DNA of 34,889 nt from positions 1 to 34,889 of the forward strand of contig URCB01000018.1 in assembly GCA_900546255.1 (NCBI GenBank), in the 5' to 3' direction. The notes beneath the pieces are model-generated. The model saw nothing but the letters and a program-made list of their open reading frames with translations, had not been told where the DNA came from and did not search any database. The stretch comes from an uncultured Eubacteriales bacterium (GTDB lineage Bacteria; Bacillota; Clostridia; Oscillospirales; Oscillospiraceae). The translations under genes and the position numbers were made by a program. Each line of letters opens with the position of its first letter. The first letter of the stretch is position 1. Shown here piece after piece: positions 15,121-22,898 of the stretch.

Positions 15121-16623
15121 ATGGAACGCGACCGCGTCTATCTCCCCAAAAACCCCTCCCTTCCCACCGTACCCAGCCAGCTGGCCACCCTGCCCTGCTT
15201 CTTCGCCATTCTGGAGAGCTCCTTCGATGGCATTTTCATCACCAACGGCCAGGCTGTGCCCATCTGGGTCAACCATTCCTATGAGGTCATCTCCGGCCTG
15301 TCCGCCCAGGACGTGCTGGGTATCCCCATGGATGAACTGGTCCGCCGGGGCCTCATCTCCAACTCCGCCACCCTTCAGGCCCTGGAGATCGGCCACTCCT
15401 ACACCGCCAACCAGTCCTTCGTCACCGGCAAGCAGGCCCTGGTCACCAGCACCCCCATTTATGATGAGAACGACCAGGTCTGCCTGGTGGTCACCAACGT
15501 TCGGGACATCTCCGAACTGGTCTCCCTCCAGGAGACCCTGGACCAGCAGCGCCGCCTTTCTTCCCGGTACCAACAGGAGATTGAGGTCATCCGCAACCAA
15601 CTGCTGGGCTCCTCCCAAATGGTGGCCGAGGACCCCGCCACCCTAAACCTGCTGCGCATCGTGGGCCGGGCCGCCCAGCTGGACACGGTCATCCTCATCC
15701 AAGGGGAGACCGGTGCCGGTAAGGAGCGCATCGCCTCCTACATCCATCAGCACTCCCCCCGGGCCCGGAAGAACTTCATCCGGGTCAACTGCGGTGCCAT
15801 CCCAGAGAGTTTGGCCGAAAGCGAACTCTTCGGCTACGAGCGGGGTGCCTTCACCGGCGCCAACCGGGAGGGGAAGGCCGGCCTCTTCGAGGTGGCCAAC
15901 GAGGGCACCATCTTCCTGGACGAGGTGGGGGAACTCTCCCTGGCCACCCAAACCAAGCTCCTCCGGGTCCTCCAGGAGCGAGAACTCACCCGGGTGGGGG
16001 GCAGCAAACCCATCTCCATCGACGTCCGGGTCATCGCCGCCACCAACCGGGACCTGCAAAAATGCGTCACCGAGGGCACCTTCCGGGAGGACCTCTACTA
16101 CCGCCTCAGCGTCTTTCCCGTCCGCGTCCCGCCCCTGCGGGAGCGGAAGTTGGACATTCCCAAACTGGCCCGCTCGGTGATCGACGAACTCAACCAGACC
16201 TATGAGCACAAGAAATCCCTCACCCCCGGGGCCGAGGCCCTCCTCCTCCAGTACAACTGGCCAGGCAACGTCCGGGAACTGCGCAACGTCATGGAGCGCG
16301 CCTTCATCATGAGCGACGGTGAGCAGATCCAGCCCCAAGACCTGGCCATCCTGGACGGCAGCACCCTCCACGCCCCTCGGACCATCTCCCCCACCTACGG
16401 CGCCCCCACACAGGATACCGCCGCGCCTGCCCCCGCCCCCACCCTCACCGGGGAACCCCTCCAAACCCAGGTGGACCGTTTTGAGGCCGCCCTCATCGCC
16501 CAGGCCCTGGCCCAGGCCCCTTCCCTTCGGGCCGCCGCCCGGCCGGCCCAGATGGACCCGGCCACCTTCCTCCGCCGGAAGAAAAAGTACCAAGCCCTGG
16601 GGCTCCTTTCCCCGGAGGAATAG
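15121..16623 (+). CDS. Sigma-54-dependent enhancer-binding activator (PAS-AAA+-HTH)
   Basis: A 500-aa transcription activator. An N-terminal PAS-type sensor (about 25-135: LESSFDGIFITNGQAVPIWV...) is joined by a coiled linker to the AAA+ domain: Walker A GETGAGKE (195-202), the sigma-54 contact loop GAFTGA (242-247), Walker B TIFLDEVG (263-270), and VRVIAATNRDL. After the WPGNVRELRNVMERA segment, a Pro/Ala linker (about 418-445) leads to a short Fis/TyrR-like helix-turn-helix (about 455-490, SLRAAARPAQMDPATFLRRKKKY). It reads in the same direction as the GABA operon, whose promoter is of the -24/-12 type, so it is the probable regulator. The PAS ligand is unknown; GABA or a pathway intermediate is a reasonable guess. 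The start is supported by GAGGTG seven bases upstream. Confidence 0.93.
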   Translation: MERDRVYLPKNPSLPTVPSQLATLPCFFAILESSFDGIFITNGQAVPIWVNHSYEVISGLSAQDVLGIPMDELVRRGLISNSATLQALEIGHSYTANQSFVTGKQALVTSTPIYDENDQVCLVVTNVRDISELVSLQETLDQQRRLSSRYQQEIEVIRNQLLGSSQMVAEDPATLNLLRIVGRAAQLDTVILIQGETGAGKERIASYIHQHSPRARKNFIRVNCGAIPESLAESELFGYERGAFTGANREGKAGLFEVANEGTIFLDEVGELSLATQTKLLRVLQERELTRVGGSKPISIDVRVIAATNRDLQKCVTEGTFREDLYYRLSVFPVRVPPLRERKLDIPKLARSVIDELNQTYEHKKSLTPGAEALLLQYNWPGNVRELRNVMERAFIMSDGEQIQPQDLAILDGSTLHAPRTISPTYGAPTQDTAAPAPAPTLTGEPLQTQVDRFEAALIAQALAQAPSLRAAARPAQMDPATFLRRKKKYQALGLLSPEE

Positions 16624-16692
16624 GTGATTCATTTTTAAAACGCCTTTCCCCGAGAGGGCCCGCCCCATCTTGTTTCATTTTTTGATGCTCGT

Positions 16693-16704
16693 TTCAAATT
16701 TGAA
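16693..16704. promoter_or_regulatory. Candidate upstream activator site (TTCAAATTTGAA)
   Basis: A perfect 12-bp palindrome about 180 bp before the -24/-12 promoter, a normal distance for an enhancer bound by an activator of this class. It is the only clear dyad between the activator gene and the promoter apart from the terminator. Binding is inferred. Confidence 0.4.
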
Positions 16705-16773
16705 TGGGTTTTCGTCTAATTCGCCAATGCTAACCCGATATATTCTTTCCTCTTTTTCCATTTTTTGAAAAAT

Positions 16774-16820
16774 CTCCCGGAACATCCGCAAGGCGGGGCG
16801 GATATTCCGGGAGGTTTTTT
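16774..16820 (+). terminator. Intrinsic terminator after the activator gene
   Basis: The arms 16774-16789 and 16798-16813 form a 16-bp stem with one mismatch and an 8-base loop, followed by TTTTTT (16815-16820) and further T-rich sequence. It should isolate the activator transcript from the GABA operon. Confidence 0.88.
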
Positions 16821-16876
16821 CCTCTTTTTTCGTGTTTTTTCTCTTTTTTCTGAAAAAGCAAAAAAACAATTCAAGT

Positions 16877-16893
16877 TGGCACATAAATTGCTT
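16877..16893 (+). promoter_or_regulatory. Sigma-54 (-24/-12) promoter of the GABA operon
   Basis: TGGCAC (16877-16882), ATAAA, then TTGCTT (16888-16893). The invariant GG and GC are spaced as required (10 bases between them), and the match to TGGCACN5TTGCW is essentially perfect. Transcription should begin near 16903. The neighbouring activator and the rpoN gene after the operon support the call. Confidence 0.92.
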
Positions 16894-17007
16894 GTATATT
16901 GGGGCAGACCTGCCAATCCTCCTCCCTTCGCTGACAACGAGGTACACAAGAGTTTGGCAATGTAACCTGAAAAAATCACCGAGCAGAAAAGAAAGGAAGT
17001 ATCTACT

Positions 17008-18462
17008 ATGGCACTGATGACCGGTAATGAATATGTCGAGAGCCTGCGGGCCCTGAACCTGCGCGTGTATATGTTTGGCAAAAAGGTGGAGAACCCCGTG
17101 GACGACCCCATCCTCCGCCCCTCCGTCAACTCCGTAAAGATGACCTACGACCTGGCCCAGGCCCCCCACTACCAGGACCTGATGACCGCCACCTCCCACC
17201 TCACCGGGGAAAAGATCAACCGCTTCACCCACATCCACCAGTCCACCGACGACCTCATCAAAAAGGTCAAGATGCAGCGCCTGCTGGGCCAGGCCACCGG
17301 TGCCTGCTTCCAGCGCTGCGTAGGCATGGACGCCATCAACGCCGTCTACAGCACCTCCTATGAGGTAGACCAGAAGTACGGCACCAAGTACCACGAGAAC
17401 TTCCTGAAGTTCCTCACCGAGGCCCAGCAGAAGGACTGGACCATCGACGGCGCCATGACCGACCCCAAGGGCGACCGTTCCCTGCCCCCCCACAAGCAGG
17501 AGGACCCCGATATGTTCATGCGGGTGGTGGAGCGCCGGCCCGACGGCATCGTGGTCCGGGGTGCCAAGGCCCACCAGACCGGCATGTGCAACTCCCACCA
17601 GGTGCTGGTGATGCCCACCCAGGCCATGGGTCCCGATGACAAGGACTATGCCATCTCCTTCTCCGCCCCCGCCAACGCCGAGGGCCTGTTCATGATCGTC
17701 GGCCGCCAGAGCTGCGACACCCGCAAGCTGGAAGGCACCGACATCGACGTGGGCAACGCCCAGTTCGGCGGCGTGGAGCTGCTGGTGGTCTTTGACGACG
17801 TGTTCATCCCCAACGAGAACATCTACCTCAACGGCGAGACCGAGTTCGCCACCATGCTGGTGGAGCGCTTCGCCGGTTACCACCGTCAGAGCTACGGCGG
17901 CTGCAAGGTGGGCGTGGGCGACGTGCTCATCGGCGCCGCTGCCGTGGCCGCAGACTACAACGGCGTGCCCAAGGCCAGCCACATCAAGGATAAGATCATC
18001 GAGATGATCCACCTCAACGAGACCATGTATTCCTGCGGCATCGCATGTTCCGCCGAGGGCACCAAGACCGCCTCCGGCAACTACCTCATCAACCTCCTGC
18101 TGGCCAACGTCTGCAAGCAGAACGTCACCCGCTTCCCCTACGAGATGGCCCGGATCGCCGAAGACCTGGCCGGCGGCGCTGTGGGCACCTGCCTGTCCGA
18201 CGCCGACCTCAAGGGCGAGTTCACCGGCCCCTGGGTCCAGAAGTACATGAAGAACGGCACCGGCACCACCGCCGAAAACCGCATGCGCATCCTCCGCCTC
18301 ATTGAGAACCTCTCCCTGGGCGCCGGGGCTGTGGGTTACCGCACCGAGTCCCTCCACGGGGCTGGCTCTCCCCAGGCCCAGCGGGTCATGATCGCCCGCC
18401 AGGGTGACATCGAGGGCAAGAAGCTGCTGGCCAAGCGCATCGCCCACGTAAAAGAAGACTAA
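17008..18462 (+). CDS. abfD: 4-Hydroxybutyryl-CoA dehydratase / vinylacetyl-CoA isomerase
   Basis: A 484-aa enzyme that converts 4-hydroxybutyryl-CoA to crotonyl-CoA by ketyl-radical chemistry using FAD and a [4Fe-4S] cluster, and that also isomerises vinylacetyl-CoA. The cluster ligands known from Clostridium aminobutyricum (Cys99, Cys103, His292, Cys299) are present as C100 and C104 (GACFQRCVGMDA) and H292 and C299 (GYHRQSYGGCK). The acyl-CoA-dehydrogenase-like fold is evident (KAHQTGMCNSHQVLVMPTQA). Length is that of the family. It is the first gene of the operon, with AAGGAAG eight bases before the ATG. The diagnostic ligands and context leave little doubt. Confidence 0.97.
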   Translation: MALMTGNEYVESLRALNLRVYMFGKKVENPVDDPILRPSVNSVKMTYDLAQAPHYQDLMTATSHLTGEKINRFTHIHQSTDDLIKKVKMQRLLGQATGACFQRCVGMDAINAVYSTSYEVDQKYGTKYHENFLKFLTEAQQKDWTIDGAMTDPKGDRSLPPHKQEDPDMFMRVVERRPDGIVVRGAKAHQTGMCNSHQVLVMPTQAMGPDDKDYAISFSAPANAEGLFMIVGRQSCDTRKLEGTDIDVGNAQFGGVELLVVFDDVFIPNENIYLNGETEFATMLVERFAGYHRQSYGGCKVGVGDVLIGAAAVAADYNGVPKASHIKDKIIEMIHLNETMYSCGIACSAEGTKTASGNYLINLLLANVCKQNVTRFPYEMARIAEDLAGGAVGTCLSDADLKGEFTGPWVQKYMKNGTGTTAENRMRILRLIENLSLGAGAVGYRTESLHGAGSPQAQRVMIARQGDIEGKKLLAKRIAHVKED

Positions 18463-18508
18463 CGAAGCAACTTAACTTGGAATCCCCACGAAACAGGAGG
18501 CAAACCCG

Positions 18509-18808
18509 ATGACTTCAACCACGAAACTGGAACAACTGCTGGATGAACTGGTCCGCCCCGCCCTCCGTGCCCACGGAGGCGACGCTGAACTGGTGAGCTT
18601 CCAGGACGGCATCCTCCGCCTGCGGATGCTGGGTCAGTGCGCCGGCTGCCCCGCCGCCACCATGACCAACGAAACCCTCATTGAGGGACAATTGATGCCT
18701 CTGCTTCCAGATCTGAAAGAGGTCATCCTGGTCCACACCGTGGACGATTCCCTGCTGGCCCAGGCCCGGGCGATGATGGAACGCGCCCGGGCCCACGACC
18801 AGGGCTAA
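18509..18808 (+). CDS. NifU C-terminal domain (Nfu-type) iron-sulfur carrier
   Basis: A 99-aa protein consisting of one Nfu domain. LDELVRPALRAHGGDAELVSFQDG leads to the CxxC motif in GQCAGCPAATMTNETLIEG, whose two Cys of paired subunits hold a labile [4Fe-4S] cluster. Nfu proteins deliver clusters to apo-enzymes. It sits between abfD and abfT with AGGAGG upstream and short gaps on both sides (46 and 16 bases), so it is expressed with them. The obvious client is AbfD, the only [4Fe-4S] enzyme of the operon. The client is an inference; the domain is not. Confidence 0.9.
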   Translation: MTSTTKLEQLLDELVRPALRAHGGDAELVSFQDGILRLRMLGQCAGCPAATMTNETLIEGQLMPLLPDLKEVILVHTVDDSLLAQARAMMERARAHDQG

Positions 18809-18824
18809 GAAGGAGGAACCCCAT

Positions 18825-20123
18825 ATGGATTGGAAAACCTGGTACCAAGAACACTGCTGCTCGGCGGAAGAGGCCGTCCGCCGCATCCAATCTGGCGACC
18901 GCGTCGTGGTGGCCCACGCCACCGGCGAGCCGTCCTATATTCTGGATGCCATGGTGGCCAACGCCGACCAGTATGAAAACGTGGAGATCGTCCACATGGT
19001 GGCCATGGGCAAGGCAGAGTACTGCAAGCCCGAGTATGACCGCAACTTCCACCACAACAGCTTTTTCCTGGGGGCCACCACCCGGGCCGCCGCCGCGGAG
19101 GGCCGGGCCGATTTCACCCCCGTGTTCTTCTCGGAGATCCCCTCCGTCCTGGAGGAGATCCTCCACCCCAACGTGGCCATGATCCAGGTCTCTCCCCCCG
19201 ATGAGCACGGCTACGTCAGCCTGGGCGTCTCGGTGGACTATACCAAAACCGCCGCCGAGGTGGCCGACCTGGTCATCGCCCAGGTGAACAAGCAGATGCC
19301 CCGCACCTTGGGGGATGCTTTCCTCCACGTCACCCAGCTGGACTGCATCGTGGAGACCGACCTGCCCGTCATCGAGCTGGCCCCCCCCAAGATCCGGGAC
19401 GTGGAGCGGGGCATCGGCAAGAACGTGGCCCAACTCATCCGGGACGGCGACACCCTTCAGCTGGGCATCGGCGCCATCCCCGACGCCGTGCTCCTCTTCC
19501 TGAAGGAGAAGAATGACCTGGGCATCCACTCGGAGATGTTCTCCGACGGCGTGGTGGAGCTGGTGGAGGCCGGCAACATCACCAACCAGAAGAAGACCCT
19601 CCACCGGGGCAAGAGCGTGGCCACCTTCCTCATGGGCACCCGCCGCCTCTATGACTACGTGGACAACAACCCCGCCGTGGCCATGTACCCCGTGCAGTAC
19701 GTCAACGACCCCTACGTCATCGCCCAGAACGACAATCTGGTGTCCATCAACTCCTGCGTCCAGATCGACATCATGGGCCAGGTGGTGTCCACCTCCGCCG
19801 GCCTACGGCAGATCTCCGGCGTAGGCGGCCAGATCGACTTCGTCCGGGGGGCCAATATGAGCAAGGGCGGCCGGGCCATCATGGCCATGCCCTCCACCAC
19901 CGGGGGCGGGAAGATCTCCAAGATCGTCCCCTTCCTGGACCAGGGCTCCGCTGTGACCACCTCCCGCAACGACGTGAACTACGTGGTCACCGAGTACGGC
20001 ATCGCCCAGCTCCGGGGCAAGAACCTCCGCCAGCGGGCGGAAGAGCTCATCGCCATCGCCCACCCCGACTTCCGGGACGAGCTGCGGGCCGAGTTCCGCC
20101 GCCGCTATCCCAGAGACTATTGA
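18825..20123 (+). CDS. abfT: 4-Hydroxybutyrate CoA-transferase
   Basis: A 432-aa family I CoA-transferase moving CoA from acetyl-CoA or butyryl-CoA to 4-hydroxybutyrate. The N-terminal half has QSGDRVVVAHATGEPSYILD, and the catalytic glutamate lies in GIHSEMFSDGVVELVEAG at E237, aligning with Glu238 of the C. aminobutyricum enzyme. The C-terminal half includes GGQIDFVRGANMSKGGRAIM and VTEYGIAQLRGKNLRQRA, both typical of acetyl-CoA hydrolase/transferase proteins. AAGGAGG is well spaced from the ATG. Length is that of AbfT/Cat2. The neighbouring genes decide the substrate. Confidence 0.94.
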   Translation: MDWKTWYQEHCCSAEEAVRRIQSGDRVVVAHATGEPSYILDAMVANADQYENVEIVHMVAMGKAEYCKPEYDRNFHHNSFFLGATTRAAAAEGRADFTPVFFSEIPSVLEEILHPNVAMIQVSPPDEHGYVSLGVSVDYTKTAAEVADLVIAQVNKQMPRTLGDAFLHVTQLDCIVETDLPVIELAPPKIRDVERGIGKNVAQLIRDGDTLQLGIGAIPDAVLLFLKEKNDLGIHSEMFSDGVVELVEAGNITNQKKTLHRGKSVATFLMGTRRLYDYVDNNPAVAMYPVQYVNDPYVIAQNDNLVSINSCVQIDIMGQVVSTSAGLRQISGVGGQIDFVRGANMSKGGRAIMAMPSTTGGGKISKIVPFLDQGSAVTTSRNDVNYVVTEYGIAQLRGKNLRQRAEELIAIAHPDFRDELRAEFRRRYPRDY

Positions 20124-20197
20124 ACGCCGGACACGGTTCCGGAGAGGAACCGACAAAGATAACCCCATCCTGACAAAGAAAGGCGAGGTGCTATCCA

Positions 20198-21310
20198 ATG
20201 ACCCAATTTGAAGTCAAGCCCACCATTCAGATCTGTGACACCTGCGCAGAGCTGGCCCAGGCCTTTGAACTGGGCCCCAAGGACCTGATCCTGACCAACG
20301 AATACATCTACAACCCCTACTTCGGGCCCCTGAACCTGCCCTGCCCCACCATCTTCCAGGAGAAGTATGGCACCGGCGAGCCCTCCGACGAGATGGTCGC
20401 CGCCATCTACAACGACATGCCCAAGGACGTCACCCGGATCATCGCCGTGGGCGGCGGCACCGTGGTGGACATCGCCAAGGTCCTCAGCCTGAAGACCGTG
20501 ACCCCCATCCTGGACCTGTACGACGGCAAGATCCCCCTGGAAAAGGGGAAGGAGCTCATCCTGGTGCCCACCACCTGCGGCACCGGCAGCGAGGTCACCA
20601 ACCTCTCCATTCTGGCTCTCATCTCCCTGAACACCAAGAAGGGTCTGGGCGCCCCCTGCATGTTCGGCGACAAGGCCGTGCTGGTCCCTGAGCTGCTGAA
20701 GACCCTGCCCCTGTCCGTCTTCGCCACCAGTTCCATCGACGCGCTGATCCACTCCATCGAGTCCAGCCTGTCCCCCAAGGCCAACCCCATCACCGAGCTG
20801 TTCGGGTACAAGGCCATTGAGATCATCCTCAAGGGGTACATGGAGATCCGGGACAAGGGCCCCGAGGCCCGCATCCCCCTGCTCAAGGACTTCCTCCTGG
20901 CCAGCACCTACGGCGGCATCGCCTTTGGCAACGCCGGCTGCGCCGCGGTCCACGCTTTGAGCTACCCCCTGGGCGCCGCCTACCATGTGCCCCACGGGGA
21001 GTCCAACTACGCCATGTTCACCGGCGTCATGAAGAAATACATGTCCATCCGCACCGACGGGGCCATCGCTAAGCTCAACGCCTACATGGCCGGCATCCTG
21101 GGCTGTGACGTGGACAAGGTCTATGAAGCCCTGGAGGATCTGCTGAACACCCTGCTGCCCAAAAAAGCCCTCCACGAGTACGGCATGAAGGAGAGCGAGC
21201 TGGAGGAATTCACCGACTCCGTCATCGCCAACCAGCAGCGCCTGCTGAACAACAACTTCGTACCCCTGAGCCGGCAGGATATTCTGGACATCTACACCAG
21301 TCTCTATTAA
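20198..21310 (+). CDS. 4hbD: 4-Hydroxybutyrate dehydrogenase (iron-type ADH)
   Basis: A 370-aa group III alcohol dehydrogenase reducing succinate semialdehyde to 4-hydroxybutyrate with NADH. The nucleotide site is IIAVGGGTVVDIAKVLSL, followed by LVPTTCGTGSEVTNLSIL. Metal ligands lie in ATSSIDALIHSIES (Asp and His), AVHALSYPLGA and YHVPHGESN. The N-terminal sequence (KPTIQICDTCAELAQAF) resembles the clostridial 4HbD rather than general butanol dehydrogenases. It follows abfT with a 74-bp gap and its own GCGAGG site. Confidence 0.92.
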   Translation: MTQFEVKPTIQICDTCAELAQAFELGPKDLILTNEYIYNPYFGPLNLPCPTIFQEKYGTGEPSDEMVAAIYNDMPKDVTRIIAVGGGTVVDIAKVLSLKTVTPILDLYDGKIPLEKGKELILVPTTCGTGSEVTNLSILALISLNTKKGLGAPCMFGDKAVLVPELLKTLPLSVFATSSIDALIHSIESSLSPKANPITELFGYKAIEIILKGYMEIRDKGPEARIPLLKDFLLASTYGGIAFGNAGCAAVHALSYPLGAAYHVPHGESNYAMFTGVMKKYMSIRTDGAIAKLNAYMAGILGCDVDKVYEALEDLLNTLLPKKALHEYGMKESELEEFTDSVIANQQRLLNNNFVPLSRQDILDIYTSLY

Positions 21311-21425
21311 GCGCTCCCCTCAAATGTCTCACGGCCTGCCGTGAACAGATATCGCATCCCTACCATCTACTTCTTATCTGAAATGAGCAACAAGGAAAAG
21401 AAAAAAGAAAGGACGGAATTGCAAA

Positions 21426-22781
21426 ATGTTACGTACTGACCTGCCCAAGATCATCACCGAAACCCTGCCCGGTCCCAAGGCCCAGGCCATCATCGACCGC
21501 CGCGCCGACGTGATCCCTGACGCCATCCGCTGCATCTATCCCGTGGTCATCGCCAAGGGCGAGGGCGCCATGCTGGAAGACGTGGACGGCAACCGCTTCC
21601 TGGACTGGATCGGCGGCGTGGGCGTGCTGAACATCGGCTACTCCCATCCCGAGATCGTGGAGGCCGTGAAGGCCCAGTCTGAAAAGTATTTCCACGGCAT
21701 GTTCAACATCGTCACCCACGAAGGCTATGTGGCCCTGGCCGAGAAGCTGGCCGCCATCGTCCCCGTCAAGGGCGACAAGAAGCGTGCCTACTTCGCCAAC
21801 TCCGGCGCCGAGGCCGACGAGAACGCCGTCAAGGTGGCCCGCGGCTACACCAAGCGTCCCAACATCATCACCTTTACCGGCGCCTTCCATGGCCGCACCC
21901 TGCTGACCATGACCATGACCGCCAAGAAGGCCTATGCCACCGACATGGGCCCCCTGGCTGAGGGCGTGTATCGTGCACAGTTCCCCTATTTCTACCGCAA
22001 CCCCGCTGAGATGACCGAAGCAGAGGCCATCCAGTACTACATCAACAGCATCTATGACGTCTTCGAGGAAGGCACCGCCGCCGACACCGTGGCCGCCATC
22101 GTGGTGGAGCCCCTCCAGGGCGAGGGCGGCTTCATCCCCGCTCCCATTGAATGGGTGAAGGCCCTGCGGAAGGTCTGCGACGACCACGGCATCCTCCTCA
22201 TCGCCGACGAAGTGCAGAGCGGCTTCTGCCGTACCGGCCGGATGTTCGCCACCGAGTACTGGGCCGAAGCCGGCGTCCAGCCCGACATTTTGGCCACCGC
22301 CAAGTCCATCGCCGCTGGTATGCCCATCAGCGCCATCGTGGCCCGGGAAGAGATTATGCAGGCCGTCCCCGCCGGCACCATCGGCGGCACCTTCTGCGGC
22401 AACGCCGTGGCCTGCGCCGCCGCCCTGAAGACCATCGAAATCATGGAGCGGGACCACCTGGCCGACCGTTCCCTGGAGATCGGCAAGATCGTCACCGACC
22501 GCTACAACCAGTGGAAGGACAAGTACGACGTCATCGGCGACGTCCGCAGCATGGGCGCCATGATCGGCCTGGAGTTCGTCAAGGACAAGAAGACCAAGGA
22601 GCCCAACGGCGAGCTGGTCTCCGCCATCGTCCAAGAGTGCGCCAAGAACGGCCTGATGGTAGAAAACTCCGGCCGTTGGGGCCAGGTCATCCGCTTCCTG
22701 GCGCCCCTGGTCATCACCGATGAGCAGCTGGAATGCGGCCTGAACATTCTGGAGAAGGCCATCCAGACCTGCCTGAAGTAA
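21426..22781 (+). CDS. gabT: 4-Aminobutyrate aminotransferase (class III, PLP)
   Basis: A 451-aa aminotransferase transferring the amino group of GABA to 2-oxoglutarate, giving succinate semialdehyde. Class III features are clear: FANSGAEADENAVKVAR (phosphate loop), FHGRTLLTMTMT, the PLP-nitrogen Asp in LLIADEVQSGFCRTG (D261), and the Schiff-base Lys in DILATAKSIAAGMPIS (K293). The ATG at 21426 has AAAGGACGG upstream. The 115-bp gap before it has a small 6-bp hairpin. Substrate is assigned from context; a closely related omega-amino acid such as 5-aminovalerate is possible, but the 4-carbon downstream enzymes favour GABA. Confidence 0.92.
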   Translation: MLRTDLPKIITETLPGPKAQAIIDRRADVIPDAIRCIYPVVIAKGEGAMLEDVDGNRFLDWIGGVGVLNIGYSHPEIVEAVKAQSEKYFHGMFNIVTHEGYVALAEKLAAIVPVKGDKKRAYFANSGAEADENAVKVARGYTKRPNIITFTGAFHGRTLLTMTMTAKKAYATDMGPLAEGVYRAQFPYFYRNPAEMTEAEAIQYYINSIYDVFEEGTAADTVAAIVVEPLQGEGGFIPAPIEWVKALRKVCDDHGILLIADEVQSGFCRTGRMFATEYWAEAGVQPDILATAKSIAAGMPISAIVAREEIMQAVPAGTIGGTFCGNAVACAAALKTIEIMERDHLADRSLEIGKIVTDRYNQWKDKYDVIGDVRSMGAMIGLEFVKDKKTKEPNGELVSAIVQECAKNGLMVENSGRWGQVIRFLAPLVITDEQLECGLNILEKAIQTCLK

Positions 22782-22805
22782 TCCCCAGAAACCCGAGCCA
22801 ATCTC

Positions 22806-22842
22806 CCTGTCCAAGGGGGAGGGTCCCTCCCCCTTGGACAGG
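22806..22842 (+). terminator. Strong hairpin between gabT and the permease gene
   Basis: The arms CCTGTCCAAGGGGGAGGG and its complement meet almost without a loop (about 16-18 bp of stem). No T-run follows, so full termination is unlikely. It may attenuate or stabilise the transcript and set a lower permease level. Confidence 0.55.
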
Positions 22843-22898
22843 CAACCTTGAAAACCAAATAGAGATTTTCCACCCCGACTGAGAAAAAGAGGTGTTTT

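Larger units (their letters stand above)
16624..17007 (+). other. Regulatory region between activator gene and GABA operon
   Basis: This gene-free 384-bp stretch is much more AT-rich than its flanks. In order it holds a 12-bp palindrome (16693-16704), an intrinsic terminator (16774-16820), a run of poly-T tracts, the -24/-12 promoter (16877-16893) and a leader of about 105 nt ending in an AAGGAAG ribosome site before abfD. A long antisense frame covering part of it is not believed to be coding. Confidence 0.8.

Noticed and set aside
16675..18447. 590-aa minus-strand open frame opposite abfD
   Set aside because: It is an antisense shadow. The plus frame carries the AbfD cluster ligands, and the minus product is low-complexity Gly/Val/Ala/His.
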